NCBI GenBank assembly: GCA_023376005.1
Contig: CM042143.1
Location: forward strand, 88,017,950 to 88,081,949
Direction of reading: 5' to 3'
DNA from: Doryteuthis pealeii
Taxonomy: Eukaryota > Mollusca > Cephalopoda > Myopsida > Loliginidae
Length of the DNA stretch: 64,000 nt
The notes under the pieces are model-generated. The model made no database searches. It was not told the DNA's origin and saw only the letters and a program-made list of their open reading frames with translations. Both the position numbers and the translations under genes were made by a program. Of this stretch, positions 31,981 to 42,947 are shown piece by piece. The number at the start of each line of letters is the position of its first letter. Position 1 is the stretch's first letter.

Positions 31981-32135
31981 GTAAAAGTAAAGTTGTCAGG
32001 GTGGCCTAAAGTAGGTATCAGCCAATCAGCGAGGGAGTCTGTCCTCTTCACTAGACCAAGGAGATTGTTTTTGCATCTGAGGTGGAGCGCCACACCTACC
32101 ATCAACTCCTTACTTTACCGCACAGATTTCTTGTA
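31981..32135 (-). mobile_element. SINE S1, 3' part, fused to family C
   Basis: Inverse SINE from AAGTAAAGTTGTCAGGG to CTTTACCGCACAGATTTC. It stops before the tRNA head and passes into family C at about 32136 around CACTCCACTTTGGCCC. Confidence 0.8.
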
Positions 32136-32632
32136 CACTCCACTTTGGCCCTTATGTAGGCTAAACAGGCGGTCAGAGAGGCCCCCTCTAATCAATGGGC
32201 TCGTAACGTCAAGCCCTAGCAATTATATGATTCTCAACCCTATTGCCCTTATGACAATCCCTCAACCCTTTTTATCATATATGTGTTTGAAGGTAGTGGC
32301 TGAGGGTCATAATGTCCTAGGTATGACATTAAAATGGATCTGATGGTGAAGTTCCAATTCTGGAGTTCTGGGGAATGTGGAGTACCCCCTTCATCGCCAT
32401 TGCTCCCAGGTCCACTCAGGGTGGTAGTACCTGTTAGGGTCTCATCTATGGGTTAAATAGAAAAAATGATTTTAGAAAAATGTGTTTAAAAAAAAATGAG
32501 TTAAAAAAAAATGAGTTTAAAAAAAAGAACTGAGTATCCATCAAGAATGAATAAAACAAAATGTTGTCAGCATAAAATAAACCTAACATGGGTTGATATG
32601 CCATAAAAACCAATTAACCAACTAATTCAATT
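32136..32632 (+). repeat. Family C repeat, 5'-truncated
   Basis: Begins at CACTCCACTTTGGCCC (about 150 bp into the element) and ends ATAAAAACCAATTAACCAAC. Confidence 0.8.
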
Positions 32633-32774
32633 CATTCTCTTCTAAATAATTCACTGTTGCTTCTTTTTTTAACTTAAGATATAGATTTATATATTCTTTA
32701 AAGAAACCTCAATAATACTTATCAAGGTCAACATTAATTCATAAGTTTAGCAAGGATGGTAAAGATAGGTAAAA

Positions 32775-32776
<2 letters not shown>

Positions 32777-32826
<50 letters not shown>
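32777..32826. repeat. (TA)n microsatellite
   Basis: About 25 TA units. Confidence 0.95.
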
Positions 32827-32827
<1 letters not shown>

Positions 32828-33224
32828 ATTCTTATACTTACAAATATAACTAAATGTCAAGATGTTTGTTTTTCTCGTCTGGTTGGTGAGAGTTGTTAAT
32901 TTGTCTCAATGAAAAATTGTAGTCCTAAAAACCTACATTAGCAATATAGCTACCCTCTCTATCTGTCTGTCTGTCTACCTCCTCCCCCTCTCTTATATGT
33001 ACTAGCTAATTTATCTCAATGAAAATTTGTAGTCTAAAAGAACCCACATTAGCAATATAGCCACCCTCTATCTCTATTTGTCTGTCTCTCATATATGTAC
33101 TAGCAGAACTACTTGATATAGCCTGTTGTTGGGCTGTAATAGATGCATTTGAAACATCTGTCTGGACTATTCATCAAAAAAATATTGTATCCGCTTAATA
33201 TTAATAAGATTGGGCATAAATAAG

Positions 33225-33820
33225 TGTAGCAAGATGGGTATATTATCCTGACTTTTGTGAGCGAGAACTACTATATTAGAAAAGGAGGAGGAAGAAATAA
33301 GAGATGATAAAGGTTTAAAAAAATAGTGATGAGCCAAAACAGGATGAACGATGATTTGACCGTAGCGTGACCCCAAACTGAGAATTGAGTGTCAACCGGA
33401 AGTCGGGTGTTGACCGCAACCGGAAGTCGGGTGTTGACCGGAACTGGAAGTTTCAGGTGTTGACCGGAAGTCACGTGGTGACGTGGAACAACGAAGAAAG
33501 GTATCGGCCTCTTTTTGCCTTCCGCCGTCGTAGGGTACGGATCGAACCTCTAGTGGCTAGTATGGGGTCACAGTAATCAAGTAGTGTTCTCTCTCTCTTT
33601 CTCTCTGCCTTTCCTCCTCTCTGGTACGAGCCCACGAGACGAGCACGAAAATAAAGGCTAGCAGTTGTGACTACATATTTCTTGTGTTGTAATTTCTATC
33701 AACACCATTTTAGCACTGTGAATTTGGAGGCACATGGACGAGACCCGCTATACAATATACACCGCCGCTGCCACATTACAGTTATCGTTTTAGTGCCCGG
33801 AAAAAGGGGACAATGTTACA
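33225..33820 (+). mobile_element. Solo LTR, ~596 bp
   Basis: Starts TGTAGCAAGATGG and ends GACAATGTTACA, flanked by TAAG on both sides. Contains three copies of CCGGAAGTCGGGTGTTGACC-like sequence, a CACGTGGTGACGTGG block, an AATAAAGGCTAGC poly(A)-signal region and GAATTTGGAGGCACATGGAC. The same structure is at 48766-49336. No internal gag/pol nearby, so it is a recombined solo LTR of unknown superfamily. Confidence 0.85.
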
Positions 33821-33869
33821 TAAGCACTCCACTCTATGATTTTTTTAAATCAAATATATATATATATAT

Positions 33870-33990
33870 ATAACAGTCTGTACGAGGTTCTACATGCCGC
33901 ACAATTATTTGCCGAAGTTCGCTTGTCATGATTATTTTCTATAATTATCGAATTTTATACGATATACACATTGTAAGTGCCTTTCAAGCA
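33870..33990 (-). repeat. Degenerate family G fragment
   Basis: AACAGTCTGTACGAGG, ATAATTATCGAATTTTATAC and GTAAGTGCCTTTCAAG match the hammerhead-bearing family G elements at 54.7-55.3 kb, but the ribozyme core is not preserved. Confidence 0.5.
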
Positions 33991-34041
33991 AAAATATAAA
34001 TAATATATAATATATATATATATTAGTTTATATTTATTTGC

Positions 34042-34104
34042 ATTGGAACAATTTTGTTACCATTGGTTTCTTACTGTGTAGCAGTCATCAGGCAACGAAT
34101 ATAT
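34042..34104 (-). ncRNA. Hammerhead-like remnant
   Basis: Minus strand: CUGAUGA, CUGCU-ACAC-AGUAA, GAAA, then ACC-[AAU]-GGU-A giving a 3 bp stem III and GUA triplet. Stem II does not close properly and stem I is absent. I regard it as a decayed copy. Confidence 0.4.
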
Positions 34105-34146
34105 ATATATGAGAAGTAAATACACAAACGATGTGTTTTTGATATG

Positions 34147-34151
<5 letters not shown>

Positions 34152-34191
<40 letters not shown>

Positions 34192-34194
34192 AAT
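34152..34194. repeat. (TA)n microsatellite
   Basis: About 20 TA units with one phase shift near the end. Confidence 0.9.
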
Positions 34195-35099
34195 AATTAT
34201 ATTTGGGCAGCATCTTTTCATTCAAACAAATTTGGTAATGGAAGTAATGAAATCCTTATTGTTTTTTGAAGTTTTTTTTCTTTCAAGTTTTCAAACAGTT
34301 TTTTTCTCTTCAATGTTATTATCTTGAAAGGTGTTAATGAGTTGTCTGAAAGAGTTTTCATTAGTAAACCAAGTACTTTCCGTTCTATTCAGATTCTGGT
34401 TAGCAACAATAAAGATGAAGACAACAGTCCAAAAAATCTAAATCATCAAGTCTCATGTCAAAAATTCAGACAAATAATACAAACTGTATATCTGATAAGA
34501 ATAAATAAGGACAACAATAGAGGAAGATATATATTTTTTTAAATGATATTAGAAAAGGATAAGTGGGTAGGGAAGATGAATGCGGTGTTTCCTTCTGGTT
34601 ATGTGCAGCTGATTTCATTCTAATAACACCAAAGTCTTGCAAACATATTTTTATACATATTTCTATGAATTGTGTAGTTGTATCAGAATCTGCCAAGAAA
34701 GTCTCCAAACATTTCAACAACAAAATCTTCTATCATAAAAAGAAAAGGAAAAAAAAGAAAAAGAAAGACAATGATTATTCGATCTAATCACTGTTGTTAT
34801 TGATTTTTATGCCAATGTGGAAGCAAATTCTAGGCTGACATTATGAATTCAGGAAATTCCGCAGGAAACAAAAAAGATGGTAATCAAGTTGGAACTTTTG
34901 GGAATCACTGGAAAGCTGCTGTTGGTGGTGGTGGTGTACAGCTGGTGGTTCATTCCTTTAAATGGTTGATTGATTTGGCACTCAATTAGAATCAACAGAA
35001 AACCATTTTTGAAATGTAACAGACACTTGTTTTTCTTTCTCATCTGATTGTAATTATATGATTATAGTAAACAAAAACTTATCTCTCTCTTGCTTGTGT

Positions 35100-35126
35100 A
35101 TGTATGTATGTGTGTGTGTGTGTATA

Positions 35127-35167
<41 letters not shown>

Positions 35168-35172
35168 TATAT
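35100..35172. repeat. Compound (TG)n(TA)n(CA)n palindromic microsatellite
   Basis: TG, TA and CA runs arranged as a near-perfect inverted repeat centred at about 35137. Confidence 0.9.
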
Positions 35173-35180
35173 ATAAATGA

Positions 35181-35422
35181 TCGGGTGGCCTAAAGTCGGT
35201 ATCAGCTAGACAGCGAGTGAGTCTATCTCCTTTTCACAAGTGCTAGACCAAGGAGATTGTTTTTGGCATCTATTCCAGAGTACTACACCTACCCATCAGC
35301 TCCTCACTTTACTGCACAGATCTCTGTGCTACTCATACACTGAGTTGGCGAGGGCCAGTGTTGAACTCAGAACCTTGTGGTTTCAAGTTGGATGCTGTAC
35401 TGACTGAGCTAAACTGGCCCTA
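35181..35422 (-). mobile_element. SINE S1, near full length
   Basis: From TCGGGTGGCCTAAAGTCGG to GACTGAGCTAAACTGGCCC. The head has a degraded B-box (GTGTTGAACTCAG). Confidence 0.85.
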
Positions 35423-35435
35423 TCATATATATAAA

Positions 35436-35686
35436 AGTAAAGTTGTCGGGGCGGCCTAATGTCGGTATCAGCTAATCAGCGAGGGAGTCTATCCCCTTTT
35501 CACTAACGCTAGACTGAGATTATTTCAGCATCTGAGGTGGAGCGTCACACCTACCATCAGCTCCTCACTTTACCGCACAGATCCCTGTGCTACTCATACA
35601 CTGAGTTGGCGGGGCCAATATCGAACCAAGAACCTTGTGATTCCTAGCCGAATACTCTACAACTGAGCTAAACCGGACCCTTAGGG
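35436..35686 (-). mobile_element. SINE S1, near full length
   Basis: Second inverse copy directly after the first (14 bp apart): AAGTTGTCGGGGCGGCC to CAACTGAGCTAAACCGGACC. B-box region ATATCGAACC intact. Confidence 0.85.
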
Positions 35687-35703
35687 CCATATATATATAT
35701 AAT

Positions 35704-36016
35704 TGCAACACACTCTGATAAAAAATGAGACCATCCAAATCATTCAAGATGAAATGCAAAAATATAAATCCTGATTATCTGCTGTTGCTTATCTGCTGAA
35801 TTCTTATTTCTTATGATTCTCATCACCTCAGCTAAATAATAGGCCATTCTGTTTTTATTATAAAAGTAAAGGAAGAAAAAGGACATGATACACAGAAAAA
35901 TATAAGAAAGAAAGAAAGAAAGATAGAGAGAAGGGTGAACATGTGGAAGCAAAAACGCTAATCTGTTTCAAATGAACATAATGAAAAGATGAAATGAAGT
36001 AAAGAAAGAAAAAAAA
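35704..36016 (+). mobile_element. Helitron-like family D, partial, opposite orientation
   Basis: Matches the inverse of other D copies: AATGAGACCATCCAAATC, AAGATGAAATGCAAAAATAT, CATTCTGTTTTTATTATA, GGACATGATACACAGAAAA, TCTGTTTCAAATGAACATAA. Its hairpin end is replaced by the MITE at 36027. Confidence 0.7.
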
Positions 36017-36026
36017 TGTGAGAAAT

Positions 36027-36437
36027 ATGTGGAATAGCATGAGGAAACATAGATGGGTAATTCCATGTAAAATCATCCAGGCCATGTCACTGACCACTTC
36101 AATTTTTCTGAAATGTTGTCCAGGTGTGGATTATGCTAAAGTTGGGCAAAAATACTTTTATAAACCAATTTTTAGTAGTAGGGAAGCCTAGAACTCATTT
36201 TACAGACAAAAATAGATTACAAAAAGTCAACATTTTTCTTGAACCCCACCAAATTTGGAGAGCTAAAAATCGACATAACTCCACCAATTTTTGGAAATGG
36301 AAGCTAAATTTTGGGATTGTCTAACTTTAACATAGTCCACACCTGAAAAAAAATTCAGAATAATTGAAGGTGGTGGTTGACAATTTTACTTTTTTCTCGA
36401 TAATTTAGCACGGAATTACCAAGATGCTATTCCACAT
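36027..36437. mobile_element. MITE with ATGTGGAATAGCAT termini, ~410 bp
   Basis: Termini ATGTGGAATAGCAT and ATGCTATTCCACAT are exact inverses. Subterminal inverted blocks include GGTAATTCC/GGAATTACC, TGACCACTTCAATTTTTCTGA and CAGGTGTGGATTATG. No transposase. Target duplication is not clear (AT only). Confidence 0.75.
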
Positions 36438-36477
36438 ATTCAATGTATACTTTCTTGAGTTTCTTTAACACTTTGGT

Positions 36478-36580
36478 TCTATTTTACGGTATGTCAACCC
36501 TTGTTGGGTTATTTTATGCTGAAGACATTCATTCTTGTTGGGTATTTATTTTCCACAATTTTTGAACCACTTTTTTTTTT
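36478..36580 (-). repeat. Family C terminal fragment
   Basis: GTATGTCAACCCTTGTTGGG and CATTCTTGTTGGGTAT are the inverse of the family C 3' end. Confidence 0.65.
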
Positions 36581-36899
36581 TATCTGTTTCATCATGGCTC
36601 ATGGTTGGTCATTCCCTAATTGGTTAGGATGAGAACTATCCAGCAACCCTCACCCCTTCATATATTGACCTCACTAAAATTATACCCCCCCTCACCAACT
36701 GCTCATTTTTAGAAAAACAAAAGTTTGGGTTTTGCCAGACATTTCGCTTTCTGACGATTTTTCTCTGGAATCGACACCTGTGATGCTGACTATTAGACTC
36801 ATCATCCAATTATCAAACTATTCTTGCCAACCAAATATTTTCAGATATTCATGGCTGGTTAAAATCTACAGTTGAGAAGAGTCGATTGAATTATCTATA

Positions 36900-37190
36900 T
36901 CTATACATGTATAAAGGACAGTTGGTGTGTATGTATGTCCGGAGGAAATTACGAAAATAAAACAACTAACAACAAAGTAAATATATATCCATATTCATGA
37001 TCACCAAAGCTTTTTGTGCAAAAATAATGAAGGTTTTATTTATTCTGGTGAGATATTTAAAAATTAGGATTTAAATAGTAAGAAAAGGGAAAGTCATTGG
37101 TTGCGTTCGTGATCAAATCAATTATGTCACTGAATCTGTGAGACTAACTTTTAATTATACTCCTCTACCTAGGCAATGCTGGATAGCCAA

Positions 37191-37196
<6 letters not shown>
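36900..37196 (+). mobile_element. Helitron-like family K, array unit 1
   Basis: Starts TCTATACATGTATAAAGGAC and ends with CTACCTAGGCAATGCTGGATAG, then CCAATT-CTAA, an accepted CTRR variant. Confidence 0.75.
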
Positions 37197-37226
<30 letters not shown>

Positions 37227-37289
37227 GCAGTTGATATGTATGCATGTATTTATGTCCAAATGTAACTACGAAAATAAAACAACGATAAA

Positions 37290-37344
<55 letters not shown>

Positions 37345-37655
37345 TTGAATATCACCAGTTCTTGATTTTTGTGCAAAAATAATGAAGATTGGATTTATAT
37401 TCATGAAGATAATTAAAAAATGAAATTTAAATTGTTACAGCATATTTTTTTTTTCAGTGTCTGTGCCCCTTTTTTTTTTCTTTTTTTTTTTTTTTCTTTT
37501 TTTTTCAGACCAGACTAATGCAAGGTCTGTTTTTACATAGGGATTTTAATGGGGCATCCTGTGAGGATCCAACTTGTGATTCAGGAATAATGGACCTGTG
37601 AGACTAACTTTTTTACCCACCCTCTACCCAGGTGACGCAGGGTAGCCGCTTCTAG
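37197..37655 (+). mobile_element. Helitron-like family K, array unit 2
   Basis: Begins in (TA)n then AAAGTGCAGTTGATATG. Ends CTACCCAGGTGACGCAGGGTAG-CCGCTT-CTAG. Contains (TA)n-(CA)n at 37293-37343 and the GACCAGACTAATGCAAGGTC insert seen in the 29.4 kb unit. Confidence 0.75.
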
Positions 37656-37986
37656 TACACATATATCAAGGGCTGTTGGTGTGTATGTATATATGTATGT
37701 CCGGATGAAACTACGAAAATAAAACATTTAATGACAAAGTAAATATATATAAACATCAAATATCACCAGTTCTTGCTTTTTTGGCAAAAATTATGAAGAT
37801 TTGATTTATATTTGAAGATATTTAAAAATTAAAATAGAAAAAGAAATAGCATTGAAATTCTACTTAAAAATGTTTTGCATTTATAAATCTCAAAAGTAAA
37901 CAAATCGATACACCAGGTTTTTTTTGGGGGGGAGGGGTTTGTTTTTGCTCTCACTCTACCCGGTGATGCTGGGTAGCCGCTTCTAG
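37656..37986 (+). mobile_element. Helitron-like family K, array unit 3
   Basis: Follows unit 2 directly; ends TACCCGGTGATGCTGGGTA-GCCGCTT-CTAG, the cleanest 3' hairpin of the family. TC start degraded (TACACATATATCAAGGGC). Confidence 0.8.
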
Positions 37987-38357
37987 TATTGTATAGAAAT
38001 GTCTTTTCTTTTTCTTTTTTTTATTCACTAAATCTGTTAAGATTAATGTATTAAATGCAATAATCAGACTCTTCATTTTTTTTTTTTAATTCTAATAGTA
38101 AATTAGACGACTCATAAATCCATTAGGTTCTAGTTGTCACAGCAATCCAAGATTATATAGATGCTTCTATTTAGGGAGGAGTGGACAATTCTAATTACCA
38201 TTTCATAGCTATCTTCATTAATAACTACACCAATTTTTCACTGAACAGATGACTTGCCACTTCTAAAACATTTTTTTTTCCCCGAATTTTTGTGGCTTGT
38301 CAAATTCTTAGAAAACTTATTCAAACTTTCTAAAAACAATTTCTTTCACAAGAAATT

Positions 38358-38396
38358 TTCTCCTGATGATGACCTATGCTCGAAACTAGTTGAGAA
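38358..38396 (+). ncRNA. Hammerhead-like remnant, stem II lost
   Basis: Stem I UUCUC/GAGAA (5 bp) flanks CUGAUGA (38363-38369) and GAAA (38382-38385) with a short ACUAGUU stem III region. The intervening UGACCUAUGCUC does not pair as stem II. Its spacing suggests it once read like GGACC-UAU-GGUCC. Confidence 0.45.
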
Positions 38397-38911
38397 CAAT
38401 TCAAAAAATAAAGAACATAAAAGAAATATTCCTGTTTGTCACTTTTTGTTCATCTTATATCAAACAGAAAAGAAATCTCCAGTTTTTCTCGATATGTTCA
38501 ATTTCTTGATCAATTTCTTTTTTAACATCATTATTAATGAATGCACCAAAATTTTCTTCCACCCCAATGTTAAAAATTTGCCTGGAAATTTAAATGGATT
38601 GAGAAAAAACTTGTCCGAAAGGAAATGTCTGTCTTGTTTAACTCTTAATGTCCTATACCACCTCATTCCTCCCGGCCAGAAGTCACATTCATTTTTCTAA
38701 TTTACCCCAAATGATAGCCTTTGTTTAAATATAATATTAAACATTTAGAAGTCTTTGATTTAAGGAAAATAATGGGTAACTTTAAATGAAAAGGCCATTT
38801 ATAGCCATCTTTTGATAAATCCTTATAGGAATGGGGCTCTGGACTTGGAAAATTCTGAACAGGATGTTAAGAGTTAATAGTTTCTGTATTAAAGAAAAAA
38901 TGCTACTCAAA

Positions 38912-38935
38912 TATATATATATATATATATATATA
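38912..38935. repeat. (TA)n tail of a family E2 element
   Basis: TA run 3' of the minus-strand hammerhead at 38946. Confidence 0.85.
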
Positions 38936-38945
38936 ATGTATGTAA

Positions 38946-38999
38946 GTCATCCACAGACACCGTGTTTCAGCATTTCACACTTCTTCAGTGTGGCTAGAC
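38946..38999 (-). ncRNA. Hammerhead ribozyme, type I, family E2
   Basis: Minus strand: stem I CCACA/UGUGG, 5 bp, then internal loop and GUC/GAC; CUGAAGA (N7 = A is allowed); stem II AGUGU-GAA-AUGCU with two wobbles; GAAA; stem III ACA-[CGG]-UGU; C17. Predicted cut is between 38956 and 38955. A tRNA-like segment lies immediately upstream on the same strand (39010-39083). Confidence 0.75.
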
Positions 39000-39009
39000 A
39001 CAGCAACTA

Positions 39010-39083
39010 CCTCTGACCAGGAGCGAAGCCTGATTAACTTTTCGTCGGCCTGATTCATTAACCTCTCGGCCATTTGACTGCTG
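39010..39083 (-). repeat. tRNA-like (Leu/Ser-like) segment of a family E2 element
   Basis: Minus strand: AAATGGCCGAGAGGTTAATG is a good A-box-like region; CAGGCTTCGCTCCTGGTC holds a B-box-like element. Leads straight into the hammerhead. Confidence 0.65.
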
Positions 39084-39807
39084 CCATAAAGGGGTGGTGT
39101 TTAAACTATTAAATATATACATTTGTTTATATATTTTATGATCACCAGAGAGATTTAGTTTGTAAACAGACGATCATTGCTTTATATATGCTGGCAGTGA
39201 AAGTTAATTTAAGTCATCCCTAGAGAGCTCTACCGAGGTTTGGGAGCATATATATATAGGTATTTTGTATTGGAGAAATGAAAATAAAGTGTTCAATTAC
39301 AGGTGTAAGAGCTATATTCATAGGAATCCACAGGGGAATATCACTTATAAGTTCATCCTTACTACTCCAGCAATGCATAGCATGACCTTGTTCATCTTAC
39401 TTGAATAATTTGTGAGATTGGGGGTAAGTGGCCATATAGCTGTTGTTTAGTGGGGTGATGTTTCTGGGATTTGATCAATCCAGCATACTTGTGTAGTTGC
39501 CATCTAGCTTTTTCTGCAAGCATTTTGTTAAAGTCTAAGTAGTGCAGCTTGAGCCTGATCACACCACTATGCTTGCTGTCTTTCTAGTGTAAACATGCCT
39601 GCTCCACCAGCAGTAAGGACCAAGGAAGTGACCCAATTTCTCTAGTTAAAAGGAGTGTTAGGGGCTGAAATTCACTGGAGGCTTTTAGCGTAATATGGGG
39701 ACAGTGCTCTACCACGTAGAAGAGTGTATGAGTTGATAGAGAAGTTTAAATGTAACTGTACATAAACATAAAGAAAATTATCTGCATTTTTACTATAAAA
39801 AAAAAAG

Positions 39808-40050
39808 TAAATTCGTCGAGGTGGCCTAAAGTTGGTATCAGCCAATCAGCAAGGGAGTCTATCCCCTTTTCACTAGCGCTAGACCAAGGAGATTGTTTTA
39901 GCATCTGAAGTGGAGTGCCACATCTACCATCAGCTCCTTACTTTACTGCACAGATCCCTGTGCTACTCATACGCTGAGTTGGCAAGGGCCGGTATCGAAC
40001 TAGGAACCTTGTAGTTTCTAGCCGAATGCTCTACCGACTGAGTTAACTCT
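39808..40050 (-). mobile_element. SINE S1, near full length
   Basis: From AGTAAATTCGTCGAGG to ACCGACTGAGTTAACTC. B-box GTATCGAACTAGG intact. Confidence 0.85.
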
Positions 40051-40139
40051 TTTTCACTATAACAAAACATTATTTCTTGTCTCAATGCATATTTAAGAAA
40101 ATTGACAAAAGAAATAATTAAATCTAGCCTATAATGAAA

Positions 40140-40400
40140 TCATTTAAAAAAGAAAAAAAAAAAGCATCTTCTGGCATCAGATATCAATGGACTACCATGA
40201 ATAAATTCTGTGCAATTTTCTCTACCAAGAACTATTAGTACCTCCTTCAGAAACTCTTTGGCTTGACTGTAGGTCATGTAGTCTGGTAGTAACAAGCATT
40301 TTACATTGACTATTTCTTTACAGTTCCTGTTCAACATCCTCTATTTCCTGGGTTTCCATTCTGTGCCTTGGGTTACAAAAGTGGATCAACTTATAATGGC
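40140..40400 (-). other. Unrecognised gene-like segment, possible exon
   Basis: Two overlapping minus-strand frames here look less like simple sequence than most of the window. One gives METQEIEDVEQEL (start near 40362) with GTAAAG, a donor-like site, two bases before its stop. The other runs on with LPDYMTYSQAKEFLKEVLIV and IHGSPLISDARRC, ending in a T-run. The upstream DNA (40380-40490) is not an identified repeat. I cannot name a family, and a chance frame is possible. Confidence 0.2.
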
Positions 40401-40916
40401 CGGCTTTCACAGGAAGTTAACTTTTAACTCTTTACAAGAATAAACTTTGACAAACAGGAAGTACTCACTAGGCATGCTCACTGAGGAAACAAACAGTTTT
40501 GAAAAGAAAAAAAAAAAAAAAAAGATGACACATCTTTCTCTTAATCTTGATATATTCTTTTAATTAATTTCTATCAAAATTCACAAATACAGGATGTGCC
40601 AAACATCGCAAAGACATTTAGAGAAATATTAATTTTCTGAAGCAAATTTACAGAATATGAATTTTAATTATGCATAAAAAGTAATTTAGCCAAAATGGTT
40701 GCCATTTTCAACTTCTTCTCTAACTGCCATTCATGTCTTCCATTGCTGAACTCAGCTATCCAGATGTTTGGGTTTTTTTTAAACTGTCAGATTGTCTGGA
40801 TTTTCTTGGCTTACATAGACCTACTTATGGTAACCCCAGTGAAAAAAAGAAATAAATGTCAGATATCAAATCAGATGAATGAAAATTAATACTACTGACC
40901 TTATCTAATTATAGTT

Positions 40917-41030
40917 ATACATATATATATACACACACACACATTACACACACACATATATAAATATACATACATACATATATATAAATATATACATATG
41001 CATACATATATATATATATACACACACACG

Positions 41031-41068
<38 letters not shown>
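40917..41068. repeat. Mixed (TA)n/(CA)n/(TACA)n microsatellite
   Basis: Alternating ATATAT, ACACAC and ATACAT blocks. Confidence 0.95.
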
Positions 41069-41069
<1 letters not shown>

Positions 41070-41228
41070 CACCTCTATGGATTTAAGAAGCTTCATAGAA
41101 TTTTTTGTTTTAAAACAGACTGCTATATATATATATATATGATGCTACATATAATATATATACATATAGCAGGAACAACAGTCAAACTATTCAAAATGAT
41201 TTTCCTGGTTGGGTTATTACTATGATCA

Positions 41229-41370
41229 GATAGACAGGGAACACCTGAAGAAGGCTGGAGGATACAGTGGCTGCAATGTTGTGTTTATACATACCTCAAT
41301 AAAGATGAGAACAACAGTCCCAAACCTCAAAACAATACACATCAAACCTCATTTTTAAAAATTCAAACTA
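41229..41370 (+). repeat. Family H unit (hammerhead-derived), single copy
   Basis: CACCTGAAGAAGGCTGGAGG ... GCAATGTTGTG ... AATAAAGATGAGAACAACAG matches the units at 62.1-62.5 kb. The GAAA position reads GCAA, so the ribozyme core is broken. Confidence 0.65.
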
Positions 41371-41429
41371 ATAATGGTCTTTAATCTCAGATATTTTCTT
41401 TGTACGATTAATTTTTTTTTTTTTTTTTT

Positions 41430-42000
41430 GGTTGGTTAGTTGTATTTTACGCCATGTCAACCCTTGTTGGGTTATTTTATGCCAAAGACATTTTGTTTTA
41501 TCCATTCTTGATAGATACTCATTTTTTTCTTAAACACATTTCTTTCAAATTCATTTTTTCTATTTAATCCATACATGGGACCACTCCGGGTCACAGTGGA
41601 CCTAGGAGTATAGTTGATGAAGGGGTACTCCACATTCACCAGAATTGGAACTTCACCATCAGATAGTTTAACATCATACCCAGGACACTAAGACCCTCAG
41701 CCATCGAGTTCTAGCACATATATTATGAAAAGAGTTGGGATTTGCTATAAGGGTTGGGACAATCATATAGGTGCTAGGGCTTGACATAACCAACTGATGA
41801 TCAGAGGGGCCTCTCTGACAGACCATCTAGCCTAAGTAAAGGCCAAAATGGAGTGTTGCATAGCATGACTGCTCAGCCCCCAGGATTCCATCCTTAAGCA
41901 TTGTGGCTTACAATCGACGGCCAACAGGCAGTCTCATTGGGGGTTCTTAAATCTCTGCAAAGGTGCAATCAGTGTATTATAAAGCCCTGGCTGACAGGAC
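41430..42000 (-). repeat. Family C repeat, near full length
   Basis: From TGGTTGGTTAGTTGTATTTT to AGCCCTGGCTGACAGGAC. Confidence 0.85.
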
Positions 42001-42380
42001 TTGGTTTGTTTCTTTTTTTCTATTTTCTTTTGTAGAAGAAAGATTTTATATTTTTCATTTAAAATATAAGCATGATTATAGTTTCTGATTGTTAAAACTG
42101 TTGTTCTGACTCTTCTGAAAAAGACATCAATTCTTTCTGTAGACTTTTTGAAATAATTCTGCCTGTTGTTTTGTCTTCAAGATAATTTGGTCAGTTGCAT
42201 AGAACAAAGAACTTTATACAATGAGTAAAACATATCTTTTTTAAAATTACTAAAATATAAATTGGATAAAGAGTTTCTGTATGATTTGATATTAGTCTTT
42301 CTTTCTGTGATAAAGATTATCTCAAAGTAAATAACCAAAAAACAAATGATTATATATATATATATAGTTAAACCTAATGA

Positions 42381-42436
42381 GTCAGATATACCTACTAACA
42401 GTTTTGCTTAGTAGCTCATCAGGGCAAAGATCTGAG
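42381..42436 (-). ncRNA. Hammerhead-like ribozyme (G12 to A)
   Basis: Minus strand: CUGAUGA, stem II GCU-ACUA-AGC, AAAA in place of GAAA, stem III ACU-[GUU]-AGU, A17, then GG pairing with CC and, beyond an internal loop, UCUGA pairing with UCAGA. The overall fold is good, but G12 is substituted, so it is predicted inactive. Flanked by (TA)n on both sides. Confidence 0.55.
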
Positions 42437-42560
42437 ATATATATATATATATATATATATATCATTTAGTAAAAACCCATGAATGGGATTATTTTTTAGT
42501 CATAAAACCACCATAGTAAACATCAGTAGTTATGATCATAATGTATATAATTCAAAAATA

Positions 42561-42565
<5 letters not shown>

Positions 42566-42617
<52 letters not shown>
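42566..42617. repeat. (TA)n microsatellite
   Basis: About 25 TA units. Confidence 0.95.
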
Positions 42618-42624
<7 letters not shown>

Positions 42625-42947
42625 AAAAAATCAGCCTGACACACTTATGTAGAATAGCATTCTCTCTCTATCTCTCGAAAGGAATAATATTAATACATAC
42701 GGTTTTAAAAAATACAATAACATTACATTTATCATAAATATTTAAATGTACACTACCTTGTGTATGTAGTGGAAATGGATTTTTTTTTTCTGCAGTGATC
42801 ACATAGTCACTTTTGTGAACTAAATATTTGGAAGTTTTGTTTTTTTGTTGTTTTTTTTTTTTTTTGTTTTTTTTTTTTTGGGGGGGGGGTTGTCTGTTGC
42901 ATCCAAAGTCTGTTTATAGGTTAGACTGAACTTTTAAAGTCTGTTAA

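Noticed and set aside
40590..40640. Possible mariner-like terminus (TACAGGATGTGCCAAAC)
   Set aside because: No matching inverted copy was found downstream within a few hundred bp.
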